Of a stretch of DNA of 56,045 bases, positions 18,661 to 28,900 are shown one piece after another. The DNA is from Methylobacterium frigidaeris (lineage in GTDB: Bacteria > Pseudomonadota > Alphaproteobacteria > Rhizobiales > Beijerinckiaceae). The notes under the pieces are model-generated. The model saw only the letters and a program-made list of their open reading frames with translations. It had not been told where the DNA came from and did no database searches. The DNA lies in contig NZ_BPQJ01000044.1 of assembly GCF_022179185.1 (NCBI RefSeq), forward strand, positions 1 through 56,045, in the 5' to 3' direction. Position numbers and translations under genes: made by a program. The first letter of the stretch is position 1; every line of letters begins with the position of its first letter.

Positions 18661-18853
18661 GGCGCGAAGGGGGACGTGGTGGGGGTATGGAGGGCGCGCG
18701 CAAGCCCCTTAGCCACAAGCCTAGAGCCGCGAGCATCCTCCACCCGCGGACCGCGACCGCCAGCCATGTCATCCCCAACAGAGGCATCTACAGGCGGCGG
18801 CAGATCTCGGCCCTGGACAGGACCTAGACGGCGCGCGAGCGATCCGTCAGCCA

Positions 18854-19062
18854 TGCTCCTACCGTCCATCCGTTTCGAGCTGCCCGACGACCACCTCGCG
18901 CCGCGCAAGCTCCTCCCAAAATAACGACCTCTTTCCGCCCGAAGCCGAGATCGCGCTGTGGCTCAGCCAGAACCCACGGGGCTGGGCGGCCCAGGCCAAG
19001 GAGCTTGGGCGTGGCGGACTGCCACGCATCGACGCCGTCATGGGTGGCAGGTTGCCCAATCG
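18854..19062 (+). pseudogene. Excisionase-like protein, frameshifted and truncated copy
   Basis: NDLFPPEAEIALWLSQNPRG, WAAQAKELGRGGLPRIDAVM and GGR align with the intact gene at 23907-24158 (LFPSEAEIARRLSQTPQEW ... GLPHIDPVMGGRFW). The likely start is the ATG at 18854, but its frame runs into TAA at 18922, so a frameshift separates it from the conserved part. The similarity stops after GGR, where sequence preceding an ISL3-type transposase begins. The intact copy is followed by an integrase; here the integrase is absent, presumably replaced by the insertion sequences. Confidence 0.7.
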
Positions 19063-19165
19063 CGCCTGGGATTGCCCCGGATCGGTTCTTGCTCGTTTTG
19101 CGTGGATAGCGGTGGATTGACTCGGGCCGCTGATGGGTAGGCCTGCCCTCCCCATCGTGGATGGC

Positions 19166-20056
19166 ATGGATTTCCCCCTCGCCATTCCCGAGTGCCGTAT
19201 CGCGCGGTTCGTAGAGCAGCACGAGGATCACCTCATCATCCCCGTGCGACTGGACGCAGCCAGCGGCCGATGCCCCGATTGCGGGCAGGCGAGCCGGTCC
19301 GTCCACAGCCGCTATCACCGCCAGCCCGCCGACCTGCCGACCTGCCGGTGTCGGCATCGCAGACCAGGCTCCGCATCGAGGTGCGGCGGTTCTACTGCCG
19401 CAACCCAGCCTGCCGACGCCGGACCTTCGCCGAGACGCCCATGACTCTCCTCGCGCCGCGCGCCCGGCGCACGCGGCGGCTTTGCGAGGCACAGGCCAGG
19501 GTCGGCATCGCCTGCGGCAGTGCAGGCGGTGCGCGTCTCCTCGCGCACCTCCACATGCCGGCAATCCGTGCGACCGTTCTGCGGCTCGTCACCCGCACGC
19601 CAATGCCCGACACGCCGGCTCCCATCCGGATCGGGATCGACGACTGGGCGATCCGGAAGGGCAGCCGGTACGGCACGATCGTCGTCGATCTCGATCGTCA
19701 CCGCGTCATCGATCTCCTCCCGGATCGCACGGCACCCACGGTAGCCGGCTGGCTCGAATGGCATCCCGGCGTCGAACTCGTCGCCCGGGATCGCTCGACG
19801 GAGTATGCCCGAGGTACAAGCCTCGGCGCTCCCCAGGCGCAGCAGGTCGCCGATCGCTGGCACCTGCTCACCAACATGCGGCAGGCCGTCGAACGCTGGC
19901 TTCATGGTACCCATGCCCGGTTGCGGAGCCTTCCGCCCCCCTGGCTCGGCCGTTCGTCCCGCCCGGCGCGACCGCACTTTTGCCCGCTCTCCGTCAGAGC
20001 TGGAAGCGGGGGCACAGAGCCGGACACGATGGCAGGCTGTCTACGACGAGGCCCGA
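19166..20056 (+). pseudogene. ISL3-family transposase, frameshifted and truncated
   Basis: The N-terminus MDFPLAIPECRIARFVEQHE followed by RCPDCGQASRSVHSRYHRQP carries the zinc-binding CxxC of ISL3 transposases. Near 19340 the frame shifts, and the product continues as RFYCRNPACRRRTFAE and then APIRIGIDDWAIRKGSRYGT with the first catalytic Asp pair, and DRSTEYARG with the second. Another shift lies near 19940, after which TRWQAVYDEAR can still be read. The catalytic Glu region is missing because IS66 sequence begins at about 20045. The element is dead. Confidence 0.8.
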
Positions 20057-20468
20057 ACGGTGTCGCGTCGGCCCCCGCCGGGCGTGGGGCGGCGACCTGG
20101 GTCCGGCAGGCCGGGCAGGTCACCCGAAGGCGCCGGTGCTGCTCCACTACCGGACGAACGAGCGGCAGGTCGATCCGCTCGTGCACGCGGACGACCTCGG
20201 CCGGAAGATCGGCCGGCAGCGGTTTGCCGCAAGACGGGCAGGCGGAGGGCCGATGCTCCAGCACCTGATCCGGATCCGCGGTCAGCTCCCGCTTGTGCCC
20301 CTCATGCCCGGGCTTGGCACCGCCGGGACGGGACTTCTCCCGCCGTTCCTTACGATCCGTGGCCGGCGGCTTGGACGAGGTGCGCGAGGTTTTCTCAGGC
20401 CGGTGCAGCTTCAGCACCAGCTCGATCAGTTCCTCCTTGCTCAGGCGCTCCAGGTCACTGCGGCTCAT
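20045..20468 (-). pseudogene. IS66-family transposase (TnpC), N-terminal fragment
   Basis: The minus-strand product begins MSRSDLERLSKEELIELVLK, continues with the basic linker KPPATDRKERREKSRPGG and GAKPGHEGH, and includes the IS66 zinc finger CPSCGKPLP ... CPACRTQVA. It ends at DATPFGPR, where an intact TnpC would continue into its catalytic DDE domain; downstream is ISL3 sequence. Only about one quarter of the transposase remains. The accessory genes tnpA and tnpB of IS66 are absent. Confidence 0.8.
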
Positions 20469-20521
20469 CCCGGCAGGGAATCAGCCAAACCGTCAGACGG
20501 CAAGGGGGGACGACCTAACAC

Positions 20522-20629
20522 CTAAGCCGACATAGAGCCGCCCGTCACGGCACCTCCTGGGTAATTACTAGGCATGAACAGCGCGATCGCCCGCCACTGC
20601 TCGTCCGGTAGCCAGAACAGCTCTGTCAT
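20522..20629 (-). pseudogene. IS5-type transposase N-terminal remnant
   Basis: A 35-residue frame begins MTELFWLPDEQWRAIALFMP, the well-known start of IS5/IS427-group transposases, with GGAGG just before the ATG. After about 20 residues similarity ends and the frame reaches a stop. It abuts the IS66 fragment and is one of several overlapping insertion-sequence scars. Confidence 0.65.
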
Positions 20630-20749
20630 AGCCTCCTCCATCGGGTAGACGCCTGGAATCACTTTCCGCTCGTCATCGCAATACCTAGAAATAGGTTATA
20701 CCATAGAATTGTATATTTCTTATTCGATACTAATATTGCATATATCCAT

Positions 20750-21355
20750 CTAATTACGCGGTAGAAACTTTTTTTGGTCTATTTCTGCATAGACTTTAGC
20801 TATTAATCTAGATGCAATTCTTTTGTCTACTTCTTCGTCTATGCATTCGAAGAGGTTAATGAGAAGCCGATTTCTACGAATAAGAGAGCCCGTATTATTT
20901 TGCTTGCCAAGAAGTGAAATGCCATGTCGCTCCAAGATATCTCGAATGTGCGCGGTGAATAATTCTCGTTGCGTTGCTTTTCGACCGGCCTTGCTGGGCG
21001 TAGATCTTAAATTCTCAAGCATCACCTTGAGCTTAGCCTCAAGTTCTGATAGATCTTCATATATGCGAAGTACGAAAGGTAGATCTTGCTCATAATAAAT
21101 TTTTGCGCTATCATTAAAAATATAAGTATACAAGCACTTTTGTAAATTGCTAGCAGCTGATATTGAAGATTCTAATTGACGCGCCGATTCACTAGGAGGA
21201 AAACTGTGAAATTCCCGATCTTCTTTTTGTATACGCCACTTATGTAGAAATTCGTCTAGATCTATTTGCAAGTTGTGACTTAAGATCATGTCTTTACTGA
21301 GAGCTTGAACGCGCTTTGGATTCAAAACATATGCACAGAAAGGTCTCTGTTCCAT
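20750..21355 (-). CDS. Hypothetical protein, AT-rich gene
   Basis: The 201-residue protein starts at the ATG at 21355, preceded by GGAGGAGAG. It is mostly helical with a conserved-looking C-terminal half (RELFTAHIRDILERHGISLL, RNRLLINLFECIDEEVDKRI). An Asp/Lys-rich region resembles no enzyme I know. There is no signal peptide or membrane segment. The base composition is clearly more AT-rich than the surrounding DNA, with A/T-ending codons, so it was probably acquired from another source. It is flanked by IS remnants on both sides. Confidence 0.65.
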   Translation of the reverse strand: MEQRPFCAYVLNPKRVQALSKDMILSHNLQIDLDEFLHKWRIQKEDREFHSFPPSESARQLESSISAASNLQKCLYTYIFNDSAKIYYEQDLPFVLRIYEDLSELEAKLKVMLENLRSTPSKAGRKATQRELFTAHIRDILERHGISLLGKQNNTGSLIRRNRLLINLFECIDEEVDKRIASRLIAKVYAEIDQKKFLPRN

Positions 21356-21529
21356 GCTCTCCTCCTGTAGTGGTTCATCATAAATGGATAATATTGCTGT
21401 TCCATCCCCATCATGCGGAACTCCGACCGGGCATGGTATTGAACATGCAATTTGGAATCATACATGAAGGCGATGCGTAAGCAAGTATGTCTGTGTCGGC
21501 TTTAGAATGTCACGGGCGGTAGATACTTC

Positions 21530-22300
21530 TGATGAATAGCCTTACTACTAGGATTTCAATCATGGCTACAAACACATCAAAGCGCTCCTCATAGTAGCGC
21601 ACTTACCGCCGCCAACGCATCATTCAGCCGAGGAACGCCTCGAATACCTTGCCCTTGCAAGAACCTGAGGTCCTTGCTGGCACTCAAGCTCGCCCACGAT
21701 CTCAAGCGCGACGTCACAGTATGCTGCGGCGCTCACCAAGCGGCCCTGCGTCGTAAGCTCCATCAGCGAACCGGGGCTTGAAGCATGGTTAGTGGTAACG
21801 GTTGTCCGTCGTGATTGCCTCGTCGTCCGCCACGTCCTGTACGTCAGCGGGCGTGAGATACACCATCAACAGGGACCTGTCTGTCTATACCGCGACGTAG
21901 CACTTGCGTTCCCTGATGCGCTTGCTGGCGTCATAGACCCCTCCGTATGTAGCGCCCGGCATCTTCAAACTTTGACCGTCGATGACGCCCGCAGCCGGGC
22001 TCGCTTTGCGCCCATCCTACTCGCGACCCAGAATGACGGCCACGTAATACATGGTGCGCAACAGCAGACGGCGGATGATGCGGCGGGACCGCCAGTAGAC
22101 CGTCGGCCACGAGTCGAAGTCGGTCAGCAGCATACACCGGGAGGAGCCGGCGCGGGCGAGGGAGCGCCGGGCGTTGAGGAGCCCACCTTGGGTTTGCGCA
22201 GCGTGCGGCGGGTTTGGACAGCAGGTACGCGATACGCTGCCATTCGGCATCGATCAGGTCGTTCGGGTAGCGCCGCTGCGTCCTGAAGTCGGTTTGGCGC
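21530..22300 (-). pseudogene. IS5-family transposase, heavily degraded
   Basis: Pieces in different minus-strand frames line up in transposase order: YPNDLIDAEWQRIAYLLSKP at the N-terminus, DFDSWPTVYWRSRRI, ASPAAGVIDGQSLK with the DDE Asp region (about 21970-22020), GGVYDASKRIRERK, and RYYEERFDVFVAMIEILVVR near 21545 as the C-terminal end. Several frameshifts and stops separate them. No inverted repeats were identified. The piece order and lengths match a single IS5 copy that has decayed in place. Confidence 0.7.
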
Positions 22301-22842
22301 GCGCGGCTTTCAGTGCCCACATCCCTTTGACATATCTGCCGAAATCGCACTCCGCAAACTGACATACCCATTCCTAAACGAGCATTCAATGTCGGCAGCA
22401 GTATCAAGTGGGCACATGCCGGCTATAGGTAAAAAATCGAAGCTTGGCAGCTCCTATTTCTTGCACCCAAGACACGTTCTCAACGCCTTGGATGCTGATA
22501 TGAAGCGATGGCGTTGAGGCTTCCAGCCACACTGGGATAGACGAAGACATGTCGTCTAAGAAATCCAGCCTGCTGGTATCCTCTAAGCACACGCCTATAG
22601 AACATCATTTATGAGGCTATAGATGATGGATCACTCTTCAGTTAAATCGCAATCAGTATGCCTACCTACTTGCGATCTACGCGCGTTCCCTGAGGTTTAC
22701 ACTCCATTGGAGAAATTACCTTCGGAACGCGGGGCAAAGTGAGCAATGTGAAATTAGCAGAGGAGCGTGGCGCCTCGATGACTCAATAGCCAATTTTCTC
22801 GCAAAATTCGCTACATCAATCAGTGCAATCGGAGAGATAACA
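22301..22842. other. AT-rich intergenic region
   Basis: A 62-codon frame on the minus strand (22404-22592) has plausible composition (VWLEASTPSLHISIQGVENV) but no ribosome binding site, so it is not called. The region otherwise holds no recognisable feature and should contain the promoter for the small genes starting at 22843. Confidence 0.35.
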
Positions 22843-23064
22843 ATGAGCACGAACAATATGCCTCAGAACACTATTCAAAATGTGCAAAAATTCGTCGGCG
22901 ATCTCAATGACGATACTCAGCAGGGGCAGATCAAATGTATAGCTAACGTGGCCGTGTACGCAGACGGCTCAATCCGCAGCACAATCGTCGGGCGTGCGTC
23001 ATCAGAAGGTTTAGTGCGCGAGCTCAAACGGTTGCGCAAAGTCGCTAAAGGTCAAATCGAATGA
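22843..23064 (+). CDS. Small hypothetical protein, paralogue of the 23612 gene
   Basis: This encodes 73 residues with GGAGA upstream of the ATG. The pattern VQKFVGDLNDDTQQGQIKCI followed by ANVAVYADGSIRSTIVG and a Lys/Arg-rich helix is matched in the gene at 23612-23848 (VEEFTQELHIEAERGEVDAI, VNITFFVSGLVRGSMIG). This suggests a helix, two beta strands with a conserved G-x-x-R turn, and a C-terminal helix. There is no hydrophobic segment. The function is unknown. It is the first of three AT-rich plus-strand genes. Confidence 0.6.
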   Translation: MSTNNMPQNTIQNVQKFVGDLNDDTQQGQIKCIANVAVYADGSIRSTIVGRASSEGLVRELKRLRKVAKGQIE

Positions 23065-23171
23065 CACACACGTATCTACACTTAGCTTTGGGCCTGTCCT
23101 AATCGCCCCGTACCTCAATAATGCCAATCAACATAATCAAGACTTCCATCAACACTTAGGTGAGCCGTAAG

Positions 23172-23567
23172 ATGAGCATACAGATTTATTCATGGCCTCA
23201 TGGCGCTAGAGATATTCGTGAGCCTCAATTCATGAATGACATAGCCGAACGACAATGCCGTAACATTCCTGAACAATTCGCTGAGCTAAGAAGAGTCAAG
23301 GATCTCTCAAAGAAAATACATAGACACAAAAGAGATCTTATATATCTATCGGAGGTCGTTGAAAATGAAGATGAGATCGAGTACTGCGCAGCCCTGTCGT
23401 TCAGAATGAATTTTAATCTGACAATCTTTCCCGATATTCTTGAAAATCCTATGCGCATCAATATTAATTTGAAGCAACGTGTGAAGGATCTGATCCTCTG
23501 CTGCGATGAAGACATACTCGAGCTGAACCCGGTGTTGCATCTACACCTTGAGGCGGCGAGCACGTAG
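23172..23567 (+). CDS. Hypothetical protein, AT-rich gene
   Basis: This encodes 131 residues from the ATG at 23172, with AGGTGA nine bases upstream; a GTG at 23160 is less likely. The central part is charged and helical (FAELRRVKDLSKKIHRHKRD, VENEDEIEYCAALSFRMNF) and the C-terminal part acidic (CCDEDILELNPVLHLHLE). No family is recognised. It lies between two paralogous small genes in the same direction with short gaps, which suggests one transcription unit. Confidence 0.5.
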   Translation: MSIQIYSWPHGARDIREPQFMNDIAERQCRNIPEQFAELRRVKDLSKKIHRHKRDLIYLSEVVENEDEIEYCAALSFRMNFNLTIFPDILENPMRININLKQRVKDLILCCDEDILELNPVLHLHLEAAST

Positions 23568-23611
23568 AAGTGGATTTAAAACCGATAAAACCCTACAGCA
23601 AAGGAAAACCC

Positions 23612-23848
23612 ATGCCCTACAAGACTGTGCCGGTAGATACGGACAAGACAGTGGAAGAATTCACTCAGGAGCTTCATATTGAAGCAGAAAGAGGTGAGGT
23701 CGATGCCATTGTAAATATAACTTTTTTTGTAAGCGGCTTGGTTAGAGGCAGTATGATCGGGGATATTCCATGCGAGCTGCTGGAGAGTCAAATCAATATC
23801 CTTCATAAAATTATTCAAGATCACAGGGAACAAAATTCATCGCAGTAG
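23612..23848 (+). CDS. Small hypothetical protein, paralogue of the 22843 gene
   Basis: This encodes 78 residues from the ATG at 23612 with AAGGAAAA just upstream; the GTG at 23570 would extend it by 14 residues. It shares the F-x-x-x-L, G-E-V-x-x-I, N-x-x-F/Y, G-x-x-R and final helix pattern with the gene at 22843. Both are low-GC relative to neighbours. The function is unknown; the pair flanking a third gene hints at a duplicated regulator or subunit. Confidence 0.6.
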   Translation: MPYKTVPVDTDKTVEEFTQELHIEAERGEVDAIVNITFFVSGLVRGSMIGDIPCELLESQINILHKIIQDHREQNSSQ

Positions 23849-23906
23849 ATCTCAAGAACATGCGGAGCAGCTAATTCAAAAATACAGTCCAGCAGCACAC
23901 CAGACA

Positions 23907-24158
23907 ATGAACCGCCGCGCATCTCGCGACCACGGGCTATTCCCTTCCGAAGCCGAGATCGCGCGGCGGCTCAGCCAGACGCCTCAAGAGTGGGCCGCCA
24001 AGGCCAAGGCCCTAGAGCGTGACGGACTGCCACACATCGACCCCGTCATGGGCGGCCGGTTCTGGCCGGCGGTCCGCGCCTACTTCCTCGCGCGGTACGG
24101 TCTCTCCGGCGCCGACCCGCTCGCGCCCGACGGCCCGGAGAACCTCGATGCCCTCTGA
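23907..24158 (+). CDS. Excisionase-like small protein
   Basis: The 83-residue protein has the pattern FPSEAEIARRLSQTPQEWAA followed by GLPHIDPVMGGRFWPAVRAY, which resembles AlpA/excisionase-type winged-helix proteins found directly before integrases in alphaproteobacteria. Its stop overlaps the start of the integrase by 11 nt, indicating co-translation. The likely role is a recombination directionality factor or element-encoded regulator. A frameshifted relative lies at 18854-19062. The family assignment is an inference from pattern and context. Confidence 0.65.
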   Translation: MNRRASRDHGLFPSEAEIARRLSQTPQEWAAKAKALERDGLPHIDPVMGGRFWPAVRAYFLARYGLSGADPLAPDGPENLDAL

Positions 24159-25377
24159 CCTCGACGCGCCCGGCTACAAGGAGCGAAACAACCCGGGCGG
24201 GTCATGCCGGCGGTACTGGTTCGCTCCGCACCGGGCCGTGAAGGCCGGCTACACGCCGACGGTCGTCCCCCTCCCCTACTCGCCCGATGAGCCCGACGGC
24301 CGCCGCCTCATCGAGGCGACGTGCCAACGGCTCCAGGCCGAGATGCTGCTCTTCCTCGCCAATCACGGCCGTGAGCAGGCCCGATTCGACGGGACCATCC
24401 TCGGGCTCTCCCGCCGCTACCAGACCGACCCCGCCAGCCCCTTTCAGCGGCTCAAGCACAACAGCCGCCACAAGGACATCTACACGCTCAAGCTGATCGA
24501 GACCGCCTTCGGCCAGCGCTCCCTCGCGGCCCTCAAGATCGGTGATTTCCGCCGGTGGTACGACGAGGCGAAGAAGCCGAGCCGACCGGACGGGCCGGAG
24601 CGGGTGCGCCGGGCCTGGGGCATCATCAAGAAGCTGCGTGAGCTCTTCGCCTACGGCATCATGGCCGAGCTGCCCGAGTGCGAGCGTCTGCACACCATCC
24701 TGCGCCACGCCCGCTTCGCCCAGCCAGCCCGCCGCCGGGTGGCGATGGAGCTGGCCCACGTGGAGGCTTTCATCCCGAAGGCCCTCGCGATGGGTCGCTT
24801 CTCGTTGGCCCTGGGCACGGCCATCCAGTTCGAGACCGCGATGCGCCAGAAGGACGTGATCGGCGAGTGGGAGCCGGTGCCGGATGGCCGACCAGTCCCG
24901 GCGGGCGCGTTCGTCCTCAACGGCCGGCGCTGGGTCCGCGGCCTGACCTGGGAGGATCTACCGGCCAACCTAGTGATCCGGAAGGCGACGACCAAAACCG
25001 GGGCTTATGCGGCTCATGACCTGAAGCTCTGCCCGCTGGTGCTGGACCTGCTCGACCGAGTGCCGCTCGAGCGGCGGACGGGGCCGCTGATCATCGACGA
25101 GGCCTCGGGCCGGCCCTACGCCGAATCAGCTTACGGCCGCGAATGGCGGATCGTGGCGCGTGCCGCCGGCATCCCGAGCCACATCTGGAACATGGATGCC
25201 CGCGCCGGGGCGATCACCGAGGCCGAGGATGCCGGGGCCGACCTCGACCACATCCGCTCAGCTGCGGCGCACTCCCAGGCGGCGACCACGCAGCGCTACT
25301 CGCGTGGGGCGGTCGGCAAGTCGCGCCGGGTGGCCGAGCTGCGGCTGGCACACCGGGCGATGCGCAATGGAACATGA
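24148..25377 (+). CDS. Tyrosine recombinase/integrase
   Basis: The 409-residue protein starts at the ATG at 24148. The N-terminal ~180 residues form a DNA-binding region. The catalytic domain has the first Arg in FETAMRQKDV, a conserved block around NMDARAGAITEAEDAGADLD with the second Arg (the usual HxxR His position holds Met), HSQ as the following His, and the nucleophilic Tyr in TTQRYSRG. It is therefore probably active. It forms a two-gene unit with the excisionase-like gene. I see no tRNA or duplicated attachment core next to it. Confidence 0.85.
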   Translation: MPSDLDAPGYKERNNPGGSCRRYWFAPHRAVKAGYTPTVVPLPYSPDEPDGRRLIEATCQRLQAEMLLFLANHGREQARFDGTILGLSRRYQTDPASPFQRLKHNSRHKDIYTLKLIETAFGQRSLAALKIGDFRRWYDEAKKPSRPDGPERVRRAWGIIKKLRELFAYGIMAELPECERLHTILRHARFAQPARRRVAMELAHVEAFIPKALAMGRFSLALGTAIQFETAMRQKDVIGEWEPVPDGRPVPAGAFVLNGRRWVRGLTWEDLPANLVIRKATTKTGAYAAHDLKLCPLVLDLLDRVPLERRTGPLIIDEASGRPYAESAYGREWRIVARAAGIPSHIWNMDARAGAITEAEDAGADLDHIRSAAAHSQAATTQRYSRGAVGKSRRVAELRLAHRAMRNGT

Positions 25378-25904
25378 GGCGGGAGCAACCCGGGATGCTG
25401 GGTGCATCTCGACCCGCTGAACACGCATCGGTTGGATCACGTACCACCGATTATGACCCCTTGCAGACCTTCAAGCATCCCAGCTCAGACGTCTGCTTCG
25501 TAGGAAGAATCGGACCCTTGAGCGGCGGCCACGACATCAGCAGGTTCGGGTACATTAGCGACCCTGGCGATATCGACCGGTGCCGGACGTCCATAGCGGC
25601 TCTAGCTTCTCCTTAGGGCAGATGCCCCACGGGGCGCCGAACCTATGCGAGATCATCGCCTCCTGCTGAGAAAGCTCGCCGAGCTGTCGCCGCCGTCGGA
25701 TGAGGAAGGCCCTCCTCGCTCAAACGGGTTGCCCGACGCGCCCGATGGCCCGGGCCATCATCCAGGCCGGCGCGGCGTAACGCGTAACGGAGGGCGCCTA
25801 CCGTCACGCGGCATCCGCGTAGTCGACACGCCGCCACCAGACGAAGCCTACCCGAGGGCACTCCCGGCCAACCCGGAACGGGACAAGGATTGCGGCCAGA
25901 CGTT
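25378..25904. other. Intergenic, nothing recognised
   Basis: Frames at 25643-26068 (minus) and 25645-26076 (plus) cover the same bases and the end of the kinase gene, with shadow composition. No terminator hairpin with a T-run or tRNA was seen between the convergent integrase and kinase genes. Confidence 0.35.
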
Positions 25905-28900
25905 TCAGGCGAGCTGCCCGCCTTCGTCGTCCGCCTCGTCGGGTCGACGGAACGGCAGGACGCGGCCCATCCGCTCGGCGTCGAGGCCCTCGACGGCCGC
26001 CCGCAGGTCGTCGAGGGCGAAGGGCTTGCGCAGAACGGGCACGCCCTCCGAGGGTAGCGCGGCCGCATCCGCGTAGCCCGTCATCATGAGCACGCCGAGC
26101 GTCGGGTCGACCGCCAGCGCCCGTCCCGCAAGCTCAGTTCCCGTCATCCCGGGCATGGCGTAGTCGGTCAGCAGCAGGTCGATGCGGCCCCCCTCGCGCA
26201 GCACTCGCAGCGCCTCGGCACCGCCGTCCGCCTCGGTGACGCCGTAACCGAGCTCCTCCAACAGGGTGACGGCGACGGCACGGACCTGGGGGTCGTCGTC
26301 GACGACGAGGATGCGCGTCGCGTCAGCCGCGTGCCGCCGCCCATGCATCCGGGAGACATCTGCGACGGCGAGACCCTCGGCCCGGGGGAGATAGACCGAC
26401 GCCGTGGTGCCCTCGCCGGGTCGGCTGCGCAACGTGATGGCGCCGCCGAGCTGACGCGCCGTGCCGTAGACTTGCGCGAGCCCGAGGCCCGTCCCCTTGC
26501 CCTGGGGCTTGGTCGTGAAGAAGGGCTCGAACGCGCGGGCAAGGACCTCGGGCGGCATTCCCTCGCCGGTGTCGGCGACCGTGAGCACCACGAGATCCCC
26601 CGCCGGTACCATCCCGGGCCGTGGCGCGCCGGCGGGCAGGTTCTCGGTCTCGATCCGGACCTCGCCGCCGCCCTGCAAGGCGTCGCGCGCGTTCGTCGCC
26701 AGGTTGAGCACGGCCAGCTCGACGCGATGCCCGTCCGCCACCGCCGGCCACAGGTCGGCTGCCAGGCGCGTCACGACGGCGGTGCCTCCGCCGAGGGTCC
26801 GGCGCAATTGCTCGGCCATGGCGGAGAGCACGCCGTTGAGATCGACGGCGCGCGCCTCAAGGGGCTGTCTGAGCGAGAAGGCGAGCAGTTGCTCGGTGAG
26901 CCTGGCCCCGCGCTGCGCAGCCTGCATGGCGTTGCGCAGGAGACGCAGCGCTCGCTCGTCCGTGACCTTGCGCTCGGCGAGCTCGACCGATCCCATCACG
27001 GCGGCAAGCAGGTTGTTGAAGTCGTGGGCCACGCCGCCGGTCAACTGCTCGATGGCTTCCATCTTCCGCGCTTGCACGGCCTGTTCCTGTGCCTCAGCGC
27101 GGAGCCGCGAAAGCTCCAGGTTGGCCCGGACGCGCGCCTGGAGTTCGCGCGCCGAGAACGGCTTCACGAGGTAGTCGTCCGCCCCGGCCTCAAGTCCCTC
27201 CACGCCGGCCTCGGCGCCGGCGCGGGCGGAGAGCATGATTACGGGCACCGTGCGAAGGGTAGGATCGGCCCGGACGGCTCGGGTTAGCGCGATGCCGTCG
27301 AGCACCGGCATCATCACGTCGGTGAGTAGCAGGTCCGCCGGCGCCGCGCGCAGCGCGTCCAGGGCGGCCGCGCCGTCGGCGAGGGCCACGACCCGGTGGT
27401 CCTGCCCAAGCAAGCGCTCGACGTAGGCACGCATGTCGGCGTTGTCGTCGGCCAGGATGATGCGACGCCGACCATCCCCGGAGGGCGCCGCTTCGAACGG
27501 GCCGCGAAGGGGTACGACGTTGGACGGCTCATCGGGCAGCCATCGTAAGGCTTCCTCGATGTAACCGCGGGCCTGGCTTTCGACGGGTGCCGCCACAGCC
27601 TCGACGACCCTTTCAGCCGGCAGGTGAGAGCGCCCGAAGGGAATGGTCACCGTGAAGGTCGTTCCTTCACCGATCAGGCTTCGAACCTCAATGTCCCCGC
27701 CGTGGAGGGAGACGAGGTCGTGCACGAGCGCGAGGCCGATCCCTGAGCCTTCGTGCGAGCGGCTGCGGGAGCCCTCGATGCGATGAAAACGGTCGAAGAC
27801 GTGCGGCAATGCCTCAGCAGGGATTCCGACCCCCGTGTCGGCCACCGTGAGGCGAACGCCTTCCGGGGCCGACCCAAGTCGGACGTCGATGCCGCCGTGG
27901 AAGGTGAACTTGTAGGCGTTGGACAGCAGGTTGAGGACAACCTTCTCCCACATGTCGCGGTCGACGAAGACAGGCTCTGGAAGCGGCGTGCACTCGACCT
28001 GAAGGGCCAGTCCGCCCCGCTCGACCGTCGAGCGGAAGGTGCTTGCCAGGTCCGCTGTCAGGGCCGCGAGGTCGGCCGGCGCGAAGGTTGCCTGGACACG
28101 TCCGGCCTCGACGCGCGAGAAGTCGAGCAAGGTGTTGACGAGCCGGAGTAGCCGGAGGGCGTTCCGGTGGGCCACCTCAAGCTCCGCGCGGCTCTCGGGT
28201 GCGACGCCGGGGTCCTGCAGGGCCTCCTCGAGGGGGCCGAGCATCAGGGTCAACGGCGTGCGGAATTCATGGCTGACATTGGAGAAGAACCGCGTCTTGG
28301 CGCGGTCGAGCTCGGCCAGGGCCTCGGCGCGGCGTCGCTCCTCCTCGTAGGCACGAGCATTGCGCAGAGCAGTCGAGACTTGGCCCGCGACGAGATCGAG
28401 GAAGCCCCTGTAGCCTTCGTCGAGCGCCCGGCTCGGGCTGATGCCGAGAACGAGCACGCCGAGCGGCTCCGAACCCACCTCACCCGCGATCGGGATGACC
28501 AGCGCGTCCTCGACGAGGTCTCCCCACAGCCCGCCTGCCATGCCGATGACCGGGCCGAGGCCGCCCACCGACACGGTCGCACCCGCGAGCGCGCGCTCGA
28601 ACGGCCAAGTTGCTTCCGCCTCCGGCGAAGCCAGCGGATGGGCGCCGTCGATGCCCACGGCCGCGCCGAGGCTCAGGCTGCCCCCGGCGTCCCGCAGGAA
28701 GAGGAGTGCGAAGGGCACGTCGAGCCTCTCGCCGGACAGAGCCCCGGCGACGTCGACGCAGGTCGCCTCGACGCTGCGCGTCTCCCCCGCCCTGGCCGCA
28801 AGGTCGCGCAGCAGGCCGAGACGACGCTCGCCCACAACCTGGGCGGTCACTTCGCTGCACACCGCCAGCATGCCAACGATGCGACCTTCGTCGTCCTCGG

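Noticed and set aside
18446..18712. Plus-strand frame with a repeated peptide (EGEMISIKKL, REGIMISKEI)
   Set aside because: The peptide repeat is a by-product of the two DNA repeat units, and other frames repeat equally.
22404..22592. Minus-strand frame of 62 codons
   Set aside because: Plausible composition but no ribosome binding site, no recognised relatives and no operon context.
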